From: HLUCCA09 sp038745585
GTDB taxonomy: Bacteria; Pseudomonadota; Alphaproteobacteria; Rhodobacterales; Rhodobacteraceae
Length of the DNA stretch: 64,000 bases
Direction of reading: 5' to 3'
Assembly (NCBI GenBank): GCA_038745585.1
Contig: JBCDLH010000004.1
Span: 62,001-126,000, forward strand
The notes beneath the pieces are model-generated. The model worked only from the letters and a program-made list of their open reading frames with translations, searched no databases and was not told where the DNA came from. The translations under genes and the position numbers were made by a program. Of the stretch, positions 34,017-47,420 are shown piece by piece; positions within the stretch are counted from its first letter, which is position 1, and each line of letters starts with the position of its first letter.

Positions 34017-34457
34017 ATGGCAATCAATCGCGGGACGGGCGGCTGCCTGTGCGGTTCTGTGCGCTACCGTCTGGTGGCGACCCCGAGGCAATTCGGCGCC
34101 TGTCATTGCGCCATGTGCCGCAAATTCTCCGGCGGCATCGAACTTGGGCTGCAGACCCCAGCAAAGGGTGTCATTTGGGAGACCGACGACACCGTTGCGA
34201 CGTTCGCTTCCTCGGATTGGGCCGAGCGCGGCTTTTGCCGGATATGCGGCTCCTCTCTCTTTTGGCGTCTGACGGCCGAGGGGCCGATGCATGGGATGTA
34301 CGCGCTCTGCGTTGGCAGCCTCGACACGCTTCAGGGGCTGGAGTTTTCGTCCGAGGTCTACATCGATGCCAAGCCCGAGTGTTACGCCTTTGCCGGCGCC
34401 CGCCAGCAGATGACCGAGGCCGATGTCATGGCCATGGTTGCCGGAGAGACGCCGTGA
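34017..34457 (+). CDS. GFA-family zinc protein, first copy
   Basis: A 146-residue protein of the GFA (glutathione-dependent formaldehyde-activating enzyme, CENP-V) family. The zinc-binding cysteines are visible: GGCLCGSVRY, CHCAMCRKFSGG and GFCRICGSSLFW. GFA binds formaldehyde-glutathione adducts in Paracoccus, but most relatives have unknown substrates. It is followed with a GTGA overlap by a second GFA gene and then gltB, so all three share one transcript. The ATG follows GGAGGACCAAGG. Confidence 0.88.
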   Translation: MAINRGTGGCLCGSVRYRLVATPRQFGACHCAMCRKFSGGIELGLQTPAKGVIWETDDTVATFASSDWAERGFCRICGSSLFWRLTAEGPMHGMYALCVGSLDTLQGLEFSSEVYIDAKPECYAFAGARQQMTEADVMAMVAGETP

Positions 34458-34929
34458 GCGACGCTCAGGATCAGAGTTGGATCGACATCCATCGCCGGAC
34501 GGATGCGCTCGAGGGGCGCTGCGTCTGCGGTGCGGTCACGATCCGCGTTGACGGGCGGCATGAAGGCGCGGTTGGCATCTGCCACTGCCGGATCTGCCAG
34601 CGCTGGAACGGCGCCGTCTGGGGCGCGTTCCTTGCCAAGGCGGAGGCCGTGACGGTGACGGGCAAGGTCGCCCGCTACGCCTCGACGCCCTTTTCCGAGC
34701 GGGCCTTCTGCCCCACCTGCGGCACGCATCTTTGGCTGCGCGACACCGATACGGACGATACCGACTACGAGCTTATGCCGGGGCTTTTCGACGGCGCGGC
34801 GGACTTTCCGCTCATCTCCGAGATCTATACCGACCGCGCACCGGCCTACGCGCCACTCACGGGCGACCACCGGCGCAAGACCCGCGCCGAATACGAAGCC
34901 ACCAACCGCCACATCGAGGGGGATTTGAA

Positions 34930-34933
<4 letters not shown>
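34454..34933 (+). CDS. GFA-family zinc protein, second copy
   Basis: A second GFA-family protein, 159 residues: GRCVCGAVTI, CHCRICQRWNGAVWG and AFCPTCGTHLWLRD supply the zinc ligands. It differs clearly from the first copy (longer ends, DTDTDDTDYELMPG loop), so this is not a recent duplication. GTG start at 34454 overlaps the stop of copy one (GTGA), and its stop overlaps the gltB ATG (ATGA). The strict coupling suggests that the proteins are made in fixed ratio with the GOGAT large subunit. Confidence 0.88.
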
Positions 34934-39468
<4,535 letters not shown>

Positions 39469-39638
39469 ACCGGAGACCGGATAGGGGCAGGCGGGCAGAC
39501 CGCCCATCATGGAGGACGCTGGGTCAGCAGCCGCGCCACACCCGCACGAACACGTCGCCCGCAGGGTGGGCAAACGGCCCGCTGGCGCCCTGCATTCGAG
39601 GCGTAGCGCGGCCTTGCCGCTTCGGACAGGGATGCGGA

Positions 39639-40445
39639 ATGGCGACGCAAAACAGCATCTCGCGGCGCGGGAAAGCCAGCGCGCGGAGCGGCTCAGACGC
39701 GCGCTTGAAAGGCGCAATACGGGGCAGGCGCAAGACAGGTGGGCGGGCCCCATCGCGGCCAGGTTTGGCCCAACGCGCGGCGCTCTTTGTCCGCCGGATT
39801 CTCCGCTGGGCGATCTTGCTGCCGGTCGCACTCGTCCTTTTTTTCGTGCTCCTCTTTGCCGTCTTCAACCCGCCGACCACCCACACGATCTGGACCGAAC
39901 AGCGCCGCCTTGGCGCCGTAGAGCGACGCTGGGTGCCGATCGAGGAGATCGCCCCGGTGATGGCGCGCTCGGTCGTCGCTGCGGAGGACGCCAATTACTG
40001 CCTGCATTGGGGCTTCGACATGGACGCGATCCGCGATGCCCTTGAAGACGGGATGCAGCGCGGCGCATCGACAATCTCGCAACAGACGGTCAAGAACGTT
40101 TATCTCTGGCAAGGGCGGAGCTGGCTGCGCAAAGCGGTCGAGGCGGGCCTCACGCCACTCGTCGAACTCGTTTGGTCCAAACCGCGGATCCTCGAAGTCT
40201 ATCTCAATGTGGCGGAGTTCGACGAGGGCGTGTTCGGCGTCGAGGCGGCAGCGCGGCACTACTTCGACACGACCGCGCGCGACCTCACCGCGACGCAAGC
40301 TGCGCGCCTCGCCGTGGTGCTGCCCAATCCGAAAGCGCGCGACGCCGCCAGCCTCTCGGGCGGCCTACGCCGACGGGCGGCCTCAGTCGCCGATGGAGCG
40401 GCGACGATCGCCGCTGACGGACGCGACGCCTGCTTTGCAGATTGA
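39639..40445 (+). CDS. mtgA: Monofunctional peptidoglycan glycosyltransferase
   Basis: A 268-residue inner-membrane enzyme of family GT51 that polymerises lipid II into glycan strands. A basic N-terminus is followed by one membrane helix (ILLPVALVLFFVLLFAVF). GT51 motifs follow: VAAEDANYCLHWGFD (catalytic Glu), GASTISQQTVKNVYLW, RKAVEAGLTPLVEL and KPRILEVYLNVAEFDEGVFG. There is no transpeptidase domain, as expected of MtgA. The chosen ATG excludes an upstream arginine-rich reading. Confidence 0.93.
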   Translation: MATQNSISRRGKASARSGSDARLKGAIRGRRKTGGRAPSRPGLAQRAALFVRRILRWAILLPVALVLFFVLLFAVFNPPTTHTIWTEQRRLGAVERRWVPIEEIAPVMARSVVAAEDANYCLHWGFDMDAIRDALEDGMQRGASTISQQTVKNVYLWQGRSWLRKAVEAGLTPLVELVWSKPRILEVYLNVAEFDEGVFGVEAAARHYFDTTARDLTATQAARLAVVLPNPKARDAASLSGGLRRRAASVADGAATIAADGRDACFAD

Positions 40446-40497
40446 ATTGGTGCAAGCGAGCCTGCATGAGAGGCCCACGCTATTCCAAGGCCCGCCC

Positions 40498-41163
40498 ATG
40501 ACCCGCCTTTACCATGTCCCGCTCTCGCCGTTCTGCCGCAAGGTCCGCCTCGTCCTTGCCGAGAAGCGGATCGAGGTGGAACTGGTCGAGGAGCGGTATT
40601 GGGAGCAGGAGCCGGACTTCCTCCGCCGTAACCCGGCGGGCAAGGTCCCCGTCCTACGGATGAATGGGCGCGCGATGGCCGAGAGCCAGGCGATCTGTGA
40701 GTATCTCGAAGAGACGAAGCCCGAGCCGCCTCTTATGCCCCAAGACGCGGCCGAGCGCTACGAGGTGCGCCGGATCTGCACATGGTTCGACGACAAGTTT
40801 CACCACGAGGTGACGGCGAACCTTCTCTATGAGCGGGTCAACAAGAAGATCACGAAAGCGGGTTTTCCGGAGAGCAAGAACGTCAAGGCGGGAGCGAAGG
40901 CGATCAAGTACCACCTCGATTACATGAATTGGCTTTTGGACCAACGGCGCTGGCTTGCCGGCGATGCCATGACCCTGGCCGACTTTGCCGCTGCAGCGCA
41001 CATCTCGGCACTCGACTACATTTCGGATGTGGATTGGACCCGCTCGGAGAACGTCAAGGACTGGTACGCCAAGATCAAGTCACGCCCGGCGTTCCGCAGC
41101 ATCCTGGCCGACCAAGTCCCCGGTTTTCCGCCGCCCGCACATTACGCCGATCTCGACTTTTGA
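40498..41163 (+). CDS. Glutathione S-transferase family protein
   Basis: A cytoplasmic protein of 221 residues. The thioredoxin-like N-terminal domain shows LSPFCRKVRLVLAEKR and the glutathione-binding stretch GKVPVLRMNGRAMAESQAIC. The helical C-terminal domain ends with MTLADFAAAAHISALDYI (the N-capping-box region). The cysteine in SPFCRK could be the catalytic residue. The substrate is unknown. It follows mtgA by about 50 bp and may be co-transcribed. Confidence 0.9.
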   Translation: MTRLYHVPLSPFCRKVRLVLAEKRIEVELVEERYWEQEPDFLRRNPAGKVPVLRMNGRAMAESQAICEYLEETKPEPPLMPQDAAERYEVRRICTWFDDKFHHEVTANLLYERVNKKITKAGFPESKNVKAGAKAIKYHLDYMNWLLDQRRWLAGDAMTLADFAAAAHISALDYISDVDWTRSENVKDWYAKIKSRPAFRSILADQVPGFPPPAHYADLDF

Positions 41164-41380
41164 GCTGTGCCCGCGGCGCGAACGCCAAACGTCGCTCCGG
41201 ACGACGCGCCGGTCGGCGGGCCTGCCCCAATCCTTCGCTGCTGTAGCGGGGTGGCGCCGGCACGGGCAATTCGCGATTGGAATACACGCGTCCGGCGCGG
41301 TATCGTTTTTGTGATCGGCGGTGGGGCCTGGCTCGTGCCGCGCTCTGACGCCGCCGATGCCAAAACGAAGGAGACCGAAC

Positions 41381-41662
41381 ATGAAACCCGCGCTTCCCGC
41401 CGTCGCCCTTGGCCTGATCGCGCTTGCGGCCTGTGTGCCCGCGCCGCCGCCCCCCGCTTCGGCCGAGGCGCAGTCGCTCTGCCGCACTGACGTGATGTTT
41501 GAGACAAACAACCCGACGGTGACGATCACGGGCTCGGAATCCAACGAGCTTGGCAGCATCGTGCGGCTTGCCGTTGGCGAGGAGCAGGCCCCCTGGCGCT
41601 GTGTCGTTGACCTCAACGGTCAGACCACGATCCAGTCGCTCTCGAATGATGGCTTTCTCTAG
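41381..41662 (+). CDS. Small lipoprotein, 93 aa
   Basis: The precursor has 93 residues. The signal peptide (MKPALPAVALGLIALAAC) ends in the lipobox LAAC, and a proline-rich linker (VPAPPPPAS) follows, so a membrane-anchored lipoprotein is likely. The mature domain has two cysteines (SLCRTD and PWRCVVD) that could form a disulfide. The family is not known to me. The ribosome site is GGAGACC. It is separated by more than 200 bp from its neighbours. Confidence 0.8.
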   Translation: MKPALPAVALGLIALAACVPAPPPPASAEAQSLCRTDVMFETNNPTVTITGSESNELGSIVRLAVGEEQAPWRCVVDLNGQTTIQSLSNDGFL

Positions 41663-41841
41663 ACGGGTCTCCGTACCGTTTGCCCGCCCCGACATGTGAC
41701 GCTGGCTCGAAGCGAAAGCGCTTATAGCGTCGCGGGTGCGGCGTGTCGGCGTCGTCGTCTCTGCCGCAGTTCCGCCTGCATCGCGCCAATACCGTTGCGC
41801 TTGCGCGCTTCGTCCTAAATTGGGGGAGAAGGAGGTGTGCG

Positions 41842-42912
41842 GTGAACAAGGCAGCGCAGCTGAAGTCAGATCTTGTGCGCGCGGCCCAGGCGGAGGGCTT
41901 TGCCGCGGTCGGCGTGTGCCGCCCCAATGCCGTGCCCGACATGCCTGCGCGGCTCCGTGCCTTTCTCGCCGAAGGGTTTCACGGGCAGATGGGATGGCTC
42001 GCCGAGCGGGTAGAATGGCGCGGCGATCCGGCGAAGCTCTGGCCCGCTGCGCGTGCGGTCGTGATGCTGGCCGAGCCCTATACGCCTGAGCTGGATCCGA
42101 CGGCGTCGCTCTCGGAGCCCGATCTCGGAACCATCTCCGTCTATGCGCGGGGCAAGGACTATCACGACCTCGTCAAGAAGCGGCTAAAGCGTGTCGCGCG
42201 CTGGCTCGTCGCGGAGGCCGGGTGCGAGGTCAAAGTCTTTGTCGACACCGCGCCCGTGCCGGAAAAGGCGCTGGGGCAGGCGGCCGGGATTGGTTGGCAA
42301 GGCAAGCATACGAACCTTGTGGGGCGTGGGCTCGGAAATTGGTTCTTCCTCGGGTGCATTTTTACGACCGCCGCGTTGCCGCAGGATACCGCCGAAGTCG
42401 ACCATTGCGGGTCGTGCCGCGCCTGTCTTGACGTCTGTCCGACCGCGGCCTTTCCCGCGCCCTATCGCCTCGATGCGCGGCGTTGCATCAGCTATCTGAC
42501 GATCGAGCATAAGGGCCCCGTTGACGAAGAGCTGCGCCCCAAGCTTGGGAACAGGATCTATGGCTGCGACGATTGTCTGGCCGCCTGCCCCTGGAACAAG
42601 TTCGCCGTGGCCGCCCGAGAGACGCGCTATGCCGCGCGTGAGGGACTCGATGCGCCGCCCCTGGCCGATCTTGCGGCGCTCGATGACGCAACGTTCCGGG
42701 CAAAGTTCTCGGGCTCGCCGATCAAGCGGATTGGGCGGGATCGTTTCGTGCGTAACGTGCTCTATGCGATTGGAAATTCAGGCGAGCCGGCACTTCGCCC
42801 CGTTGCCCAAGCGCGCCTGCAGGATGGGGACCCGACCGTGCGGGACGCGGCGCGGTGGGCGGTGGATCGTCTGAACGTGCCGGTTCGCTTAGGGGACGTG
42901 GCCCGAATCTGA
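41842..42912 (+). CDS. queG: Epoxyqueuosine reductase
   Basis: A 356-residue iron-sulfur and cobalamin enzyme that reduces epoxyqueuosine to queuosine at the wobble base of tRNAs. Marks: DTAPVPEKALGQAAGIGW followed by QGKHTNLV (active-site aspartate and cofactor region), and two ferredoxin motifs, CGSCRACLDVCPTAAF and CDDCLAACPWNKFA. A short HEAT-like C-terminus follows. The GTG at 41842 is chosen because AAGGAGG lies seven bases before it. It uses cobalamin, which connects loosely to the B12-regulated import operon in the island. Confidence 0.95.
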   Translation: MNKAAQLKSDLVRAAQAEGFAAVGVCRPNAVPDMPARLRAFLAEGFHGQMGWLAERVEWRGDPAKLWPAARAVVMLAEPYTPELDPTASLSEPDLGTISVYARGKDYHDLVKKRLKRVARWLVAEAGCEVKVFVDTAPVPEKALGQAAGIGWQGKHTNLVGRGLGNWFFLGCIFTTAALPQDTAEVDHCGSCRACLDVCPTAAFPAPYRLDARRCISYLTIEHKGPVDEELRPKLGNRIYGCDDCLAACPWNKFAVAARETRYAAREGLDAPPLADLAALDDATFRAKFSGSPIKRIGRDRFVRNVLYAIGNSGEPALRPVAQARLQDGDPTVRDAARWAVDRLNVPVRLGDVARI

Positions 42913-42944
42913 TATCCTCCCTTCGCCAGTGTAGGAGGAGAACG

Positions 42945-43145
42945 ATGGCCAGGCACATTCTCGACACGACCCCCCGCTTTCAAAAGCAGGCATCTCTCTT
43001 GCGCTACGCTGCTGCGGCGCGGGCAGCCGAGGGGCCGGCGCTCGGCCCCCGCTTCGTGGCGCTGCAACGGCGGGCGAAGGGGCCGTATAACCCAGCGTCT
43101 CGCCTGCGGGCCTATCTGCGGATCGCGCGCGGCTATCGGGTATAG
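42945..43145 (+). CDS. Small basic protein, 66 aa
   Basis: I do not recognise the family. It is a short, strongly basic, alanine-rich protein of 66 residues (LLRYAAAARAAEGPALGPRF). It has an excellent ribosome site (TAGGAGGAG, four bases before the ATG) and lies 32 bp after queG, which supports a real gene. A short RNA- or DNA-binding role would suit the charge but is not shown. Confidence 0.6.
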   Translation: MARHILDTTPRFQKQASLLRYAAAARAAEGPALGPRFVALQRRAKGPYNPASRLRAYLRIARGYRV

Positions 43146-43242
43146 GCGCTGTAAGCTGCTTGGCCTCGGGCTGGCCGAAGATGAGATCTGCAACACGCGA
43201 AGCGGGGCGCCGTCCTGTAGACGGTGCTGGCCGAGCAGCACG

Positions 43243-43704
43243 TCACCACCACCACCGCCCGGTTTCCTCAGGCAGCTGCTCGGCGAAATGGGCGGCATCG
43301 ACCGCGGGCTGGATGTGACGCGCCATTTCCGCAATGGGGATCGGGCCGAATGTGTTGGCCCCAGCGCGCATGACGATTTTGGTCGGCGCCTCCGCGTTGC
43401 CGCTTGGCGCGTGGTAGACGACGACGAACGGCTCGATGCCCTTGGCCTCAAACGCCCGGCGCAAGACGCGCACGACATCCTGATGTGTCTCATACATGCT
43501 ATCGGGTCCGCGCCAGAATACACGGATGCGAACATGCGCCCCGTCGGCCTCGATATCGGCCTCGGACGCGGCTAAACCCTCCTCGTCGATGGCAAGATAG
43601 CGCCAAAGCGGGTCGCCAGTGACCTCGTGCACGCCGCGCGCGATGAGCGAGGGCGCGGCCACGAGGCCGATAATGAGCAAGCTATAATGAGCCGACCAGG
43701 CCAT
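43243..43704 (-). CDS. Hypothetical exported or membrane-anchored protein
   Basis: I do not recognise the family. It has 153 residues with an N-terminal hydrophobic segment (AHYSLLIIGLVAAPSLIARG) that may be a signal peptide or anchor. The rest is a soluble alpha/beta domain (DIEADGAHVRIRVFWRGPDS, IEPFVVVYHAPSG) ending in ETGRWWW. It faces the opposite direction to queG and lies just downstream of ilvE, possibly in the same transcript after a 117-bp gap. Confidence 0.65.
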   Translation of the reverse strand: MAWSAHYSLLIIGLVAAPSLIARGVHEVTGDPLWRYLAIDEEGLAASEADIEADGAHVRIRVFWRGPDSMYETHQDVVRVLRRAFEAKGIEPFVVVYHAPSGNAEAPTKIVMRAGANTFGPIPIAEMARHIQPAVDAAHFAEQLPEETGRWWW

Positions 43705-43820
43705 CGCACCACCTCCGGCAGAGGGAGATAGCCAAGAAGCTTGAAGGCGGGATTAACGGCTGCGCTGTGGTCTGTGCCAGCCGGCCGGGCCGTTTTGATC
43801 GCCGACGGCCAGACGCGGTC

Positions 43821-44690
43821 TCAGCTCCGCACGAGCATTTCGTACGCGTCGGCAATGTCCCGGGTCAATGCGCCAACCTCAAAGGAATAGGGGCCGATCT
43901 CGCCTACCGGCGTCACCTCCGCCGCGGTGCCCGTCAGCCAGCATTGTTCAAAGCTCTCCATCTCGCCGGGCTCGATATGGCGTTCATGAACTCTGATCTG
44001 ACGGTCTTTAAGCACCCCGATCACGGTCTGGCGGGTGATCCCGTTAAGAAAGCAATCGGGCTTCGGCGTGTGCACTTCGCCATCCTTGACGAAAAAGACG
44101 TTGGCGCCCGTCGCTTCGGCCACGTAGCCGCGGTAATCCATCATCATGGCGTCCGAGCAGCCTTTGGCTTCGGCCGCGTGTTTGGACATCGTGCAGATCA
44201 TGTAGAGACCGGCGGCCTTGGCGTGGCTCGGGATCGTCTCCGGGCTCGGTCGCTTCCATTTTGAGACGTCGAGCTTGGCCCCCTTTGTCTTGGCGTCGCC
44301 GTAGTAGTTGCCCCATTCCCAGGCCGCGACGGCCATGCGGACGGGGTTGCGCGCCGAGGATACGCCCATATCCTCGCCCGAGCCGCGCCACGCGACAGCG
44401 CGCACATAGGCGTCCGTCAACCCGTTGGCCTTCATCACGTCGTATTTCGCGGCCTCGATCTCGTCGACTGTCCACGGAATCTCAAAATCGATCATCTTGG
44501 CCGAGGCCTGCAGCCGTTCGGAATGCGCGCGCGAGGCAAAAATCTTGCCGCCATAGGCCCGCTCCCCTTCAAAGACGGAGGAGGCATAATGCATCGCATG
44601 GGTCAGGATGTGGACGTTGGCGTCGCGCCAGGGCACGAGCGCGCCATCCATCCAGATCGATCCGTCCCGGTCGTCATAGCCATCCGCCAT
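43821..44690 (-). CDS. ilvE: Branched-chain amino acid aminotransferase
   Basis: A PLP enzyme of fold type IV, 289 residues, that interconverts leucine, isoleucine and valine with their keto acids. Marks: THAMHYASSVFEGERAY, the PLP lysine in SHAKAAGLYM, YVAEATGANVFFVKDG and GITRQTVIGVL. The ATG at 44690 gives the usual start (DDRDGSIWMDGALVPW); the longer reading would run into the control region. It is divergent from petP, with a paired TTGCGCAA element between them. Confidence 0.93.
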   Translation of the reverse strand: MADGYDDRDGSIWMDGALVPWRDANVHILTHAMHYASSVFEGERAYGGKIFASRAHSERLQASAKMIDFEIPWTVDEIEAAKYDVMKANGLTDAYVRAVAWRGSGEDMGVSSARNPVRMAVAAWEWGNYYGDAKTKGAKLDVSKWKRPSPETIPSHAKAAGLYMICTMSKHAAEAKGCSDAMMMDYRGYVAEATGANVFFVKDGEVHTPKPDCFLNGITRQTVIGVLKDRQIRVHERHIEPGEMESFEQCWLTGTAAEVTPVGEIGPYSFEVGALTRDIADAYEMLVRS

Positions 44691-44750
44691 GGCTGATCTC
44701 CCTCTGCATATCCACGCCGCTTTCGCGCGTGCCCCACCAAGATTTTCATA

Positions 44751-44792
44751 AGTTGCGCAAGATATGCCCGCTTCGGCCACAAAGTTGCGCAA
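44751..44792. promoter_or_regulatory. Paired TTGCGCAA elements between ilvE and petP
   Basis: AGTTGCGCAA occurs at 44751-44760 and again at 44783-44792, exactly 32 bp (about three DNA turns) apart and on the same DNA face. The core TTGCGCAA is a perfect palindrome. It lies 61-102 bp before the ilvE ATG and about 90-130 bp before petP. It could be bound by PetP or by an Lrp-type regulator; which one is unknown. Confidence 0.5.
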
Positions 44793-44880
44793 AAACTGAC
44801 CGGAGCTAACATCGGCCTCTGGCAATGTCAACAACACTGACGTAATCTGTCGGTGGGATCGCGGATCTGGAGGCTTGGGC

Positions 44881-45393
44881 ATGGCAGATGGGCCAGGGAG
44901 CATGCCGCAACGGGGCGAAACGCTCCTGTTCTTGACGGACGATCAACTGCGCCGGGCGATAGAAGCGATGTTCTTTGCCTACCGCGGCTTTACGGCGGAT
45001 CCGGATCGCATTCTTGAAACCCGCGGATATGGTCGCGCCCATCACCGGGCGCTGCACTTTGTCCAACGGGCGCCGGGCACGACCGTGAACAACTTGCTTG
45101 CGACGCTCGGGGTCACGAAGCAATCGCTCAATCGTGTGTTGCGGCGCCTTGTGGAGGACGGTCTCGTGGAGAGCCGCGTCGGAGCGCAGGACAAGCGCGA
45201 GCGGCATCTGTCGCTCACGGGCGCCGGTCGGGCGCTCGAACGCGAGTTGTCGGACGCGCAGACCGAGCGGATGCGGCGGGCCTTTCGCACCGCAGGTCCC
45301 GAGGCGGTTGCCGGATTTCGCGCTGTGTTGGAGGAGATGATGGACCCCGAGATGCGACGCCGATACCATCGGCTGGCGGAGAACGGACGATGA
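44881..45393 (+). CDS. petP: MarR-family regulator PetP
   Basis: A 170-residue MarR-type regulator. The winged helix is seen in APGTTVNNLLATLGVTKQSL, NRVLRRLVEDGLVESRVGAQ and KRERHLSLTGAGRAL. It overlaps the downstream response-regulator gene by 4 bp (ATGA). This MarR/OmpR-type pair matches petP-petR of Rhodobacter capsulatus, first found near the cytochrome bc1 genes. The ATG at 44881 has GGAGG at a usual distance; a TTG two codons upstream is less likely. Confidence 0.85.
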   Translation: MADGPGSMPQRGETLLFLTDDQLRRAIEAMFFAYRGFTADPDRILETRGYGRAHHRALHFVQRAPGTTVNNLLATLGVTKQSLNRVLRRLVEDGLVESRVGAQDKRERHLSLTGAGRALERELSDAQTERMRRAFRTAGPEAVAGFRAVLEEMMDPEMRRRYHRLAENGR

Positions 45394-46163
45394 CGGATCT
45401 CGACCTTTCGAACGAACCGGTGCGCGCCCTGCGTCCAGTGCTCGACACCGAGCCGACCGATGCGCATCTGCTCATCGTCGATGATGACGCGAGGATCCGC
45501 GGGCTTTTGCAGAAGTTTCTGATGCGGCACGGGTTTCTCGTCTCGGCGGCACGCGACGCCGCGCAGGCGCGTCGGCTCTTATCGGGGCTCGAGTTCGATC
45601 TGCTGGTGCTCGACGTCATGATGCCCGGCGAGGATGGCCTCGCGCTCACCGCAGCGCTTCGTGCCGAGATCGCGACGCCGATCCTGCTTCTGACCGCAAA
45701 GGGCGAGACAGGAGACCGGATTGCGGGGCTCGAGGCGGGCGCGGACGATTACCTCCCGAAACCCTTCGAGCCGAAAGAACTCCTCCTCAGGATCAACGCG
45801 ATCCTGCGCCGCGTTCCGGCCGAACCCGCAGGGCCGGCCGGGCCCAAGATCCTCTATCTCGGTCCGGTCCGCTATGACATCGAGAAAGGCGAGATGTGGC
45901 GCGGCGACGAACCGGTGCGCCTTACGGCGACCGAAGCTGCACTTATGCGGATCTTTTCCGCCCAGCCGGGTGAGGCGCTCAGCCGGGCGCAACTCGTCGC
46001 GGATCTGGGGCGCGATGGCGGGCGCGACGGCGAGGGCGGGGCGCAAGAGCGCGCGGTCGACGTTCAGATCACGCGCTTGCGCCGTAAGATCGAAGAGGAT
46101 CCGCGGCAGCCGCGCTATCTGCAGACGGTGCGCGGGGCGGGCTATATGCTCGCGCCAGACTGA
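45390..46163 (+). CDS. petR: OmpR-type response regulator PetR
   Basis: The 257-residue protein has a receiver domain (LLIVDDDARIRG, phosphorylated aspartate in LLVLDVMMPGEDG, conserved lysine in LLTAKGETGDR) and an OmpR/PhoB winged helix at the C-terminus (VRLTATEAALMRIFSAQPGE, VDVQITRLRRKIEEDPRQPR, TVRGAGYML). No histidine kinase gene is adjacent, as for petR of Rhodobacter. It is translated with petP. Its targets cannot be told from this window. Confidence 0.9.
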   Translation: MTDLDLSNEPVRALRPVLDTEPTDAHLLIVDDDARIRGLLQKFLMRHGFLVSAARDAAQARRLLSGLEFDLLVLDVMMPGEDGLALTAALRAEIATPILLLTAKGETGDRIAGLEAGADDYLPKPFEPKELLLRINAILRRVPAEPAGPAGPKILYLGPVRYDIEKGEMWRGDEPVRLTATEAALMRIFSAQPGEALSRAQLVADLGRDGGRDGEGGAQERAVDVQITRLRRKIEEDPRQPRYLQTVRGAGYMLAPD

Positions 46164-46248
46164 GCCCCGGCCGAGCAGCCATAGGGCCGGGCGGGCCTGC
46201 CTTCGGCGACGATATTTGCAGCAAGAAGAAGCGGGGGAGGGGCGAGGG

Positions 46249-47184
46249 ATGGTGACGGCGCTCTTCGGCCATCGTGATTGCTTGGGCCACGTGACACCCG
46301 AGGGGCATCCCGAACGCGTCGCACGTCTGGCTGCAGTTGCCGACGCGCTGGCGGGGATGGACTGCCTCGACCGACGGGAGGCGCCCCTGGCCGAGCGGGT
46401 TGATCTTCTGCGCTGCCACCCCGAGAGCTACCTCGCCGAAATCCGAGCGGCGATCCCGGCGAAGGGCATCCGCGCCCTCGACGCCGACACGCATGTGATG
46501 TCGGGGTCCTGGGCGGCGGCGCTTCGGGCGACGGGCGCGCTTTGCGCGGCCGTCGATGCTGTGGTCGGCGGAGAAACAAGCAACGCCTTTTGCGCCGTGC
46601 GCCCGCCCGGACATCACGCAGAACGGGACACGCCCATGGGGTTTTGCCTCTTTGGCTCTGTGGCGATCGGGGCCAAGCGCGCACTCGATCATCACGGGCT
46701 GGCGCGCGTTGCCGTCGTCGACTTTGATGTGCACCACGGGAACGGGACGCAGGATCTGTTGTGGAACGAGGCGCGCGCGCTCTTCGTCTCGTCCCACCAG
46801 ATGCCGCTTTGGCCTGGAACCGGGCAGCGGCATGAGCGCGGGGCGGCAGACAATGTTCTCAATCTGCCGTTCCCGCCCGGCACGGGCAGCGCGCGCTTTC
46901 GCCAGGCCTACGATGCCCAAGTCTTTCCGGCGTTGGAGGACTTCGCGCCGGAACTCGTGCTGATCTCCGCCGGATTCGACGCCCATGCCGCCGACCCCCT
47001 TGCGCAACTCAACCTTGTCGAGGACGACTTTGCCTGGGTCACAGCGCGGCTTTGCGAGATCGCGGCCGGGTCGGCGGCGGGCCGTGTGGTCTCGGCGCTT
47101 GAGGGCGGTTACGATCTCGCCGCGCTGGGCGCGAGCGTAGCGGCACATGTGGAGGTATTGACGGAGTGGGGAGAGCGGCAATGA
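46249..47184 (+). CDS. Histone deacetylase family (AcuC-like) protein
   Basis: A zinc-dependent deacetylase-fold protein of 311 residues. Marks: GHPERVARL, RPPGHHAERDTPMGFCLFG, the metal ligands in VVDFDVHHGNGTQ and ISAGFDAHAADPL, and EGGYDLAALG. Bacterial members deacetylate acetoin-utilisation enzymes, acetylpolyamines or other small amides; the true substrate here is unknown. It opens an operon with xseB-ispA (4-bp overlap), an arrangement common in Rhodobacteraceae. Confidence 0.92.
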   Translation: MVTALFGHRDCLGHVTPEGHPERVARLAAVADALAGMDCLDRREAPLAERVDLLRCHPESYLAEIRAAIPAKGIRALDADTHVMSGSWAAALRATGALCAAVDAVVGGETSNAFCAVRPPGHHAERDTPMGFCLFGSVAIGAKRALDHHGLARVAVVDFDVHHGNGTQDLLWNEARALFVSSHQMPLWPGTGQRHERGAADNVLNLPFPPGTGSARFRQAYDAQVFPALEDFAPELVLISAGFDAHAADPLAQLNLVEDDFAWVTARLCEIAAGSAAGRVVSALEGGYDLAALGASVAAHVEVLTEWGERQ

Positions 47185-47420
47185 ACGAGACGCCTGTAGA
47201 GGAGATGAGCTTTGAGGCGGCGATGGCAGAGCTGGAGCGCGTCGTCAGCCAACTCGAGAATGGCGATGTGCCACTTGACCAGTCCATCGCCCTCTATGAG
47301 CGGGGTGACGCATTGAAAAAGCGCTGCGAAGAGGCGCTGAAGGCGGCGGAGGCAAGAGTCGAGCAGATTACCACCGATGCCAACGGCGCCGCCACCGGGA
47401 CCGTGCCCCTCGATGGCTAG
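47181..47420 (+). CDS. xseB: Exodeoxyribonuclease VII small subunit
   Basis: A 79-residue helical protein that binds XseA and forms exonuclease VII, which degrades single-stranded DNA. The family pattern is SFEAAMAELERVVSQLENGD then VPLDQSIALYERGDALKKRC. It starts with ATG overlapping the stop of the deacetylase gene and overlaps ispA by 8 bp. xseA is not in this window. Confidence 0.95.
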   Translation: MNETPVEEMSFEAAMAELERVVSQLENGDVPLDQSIALYERGDALKKRCEEALKAAEARVEQITTDANGAATGTVPLDG

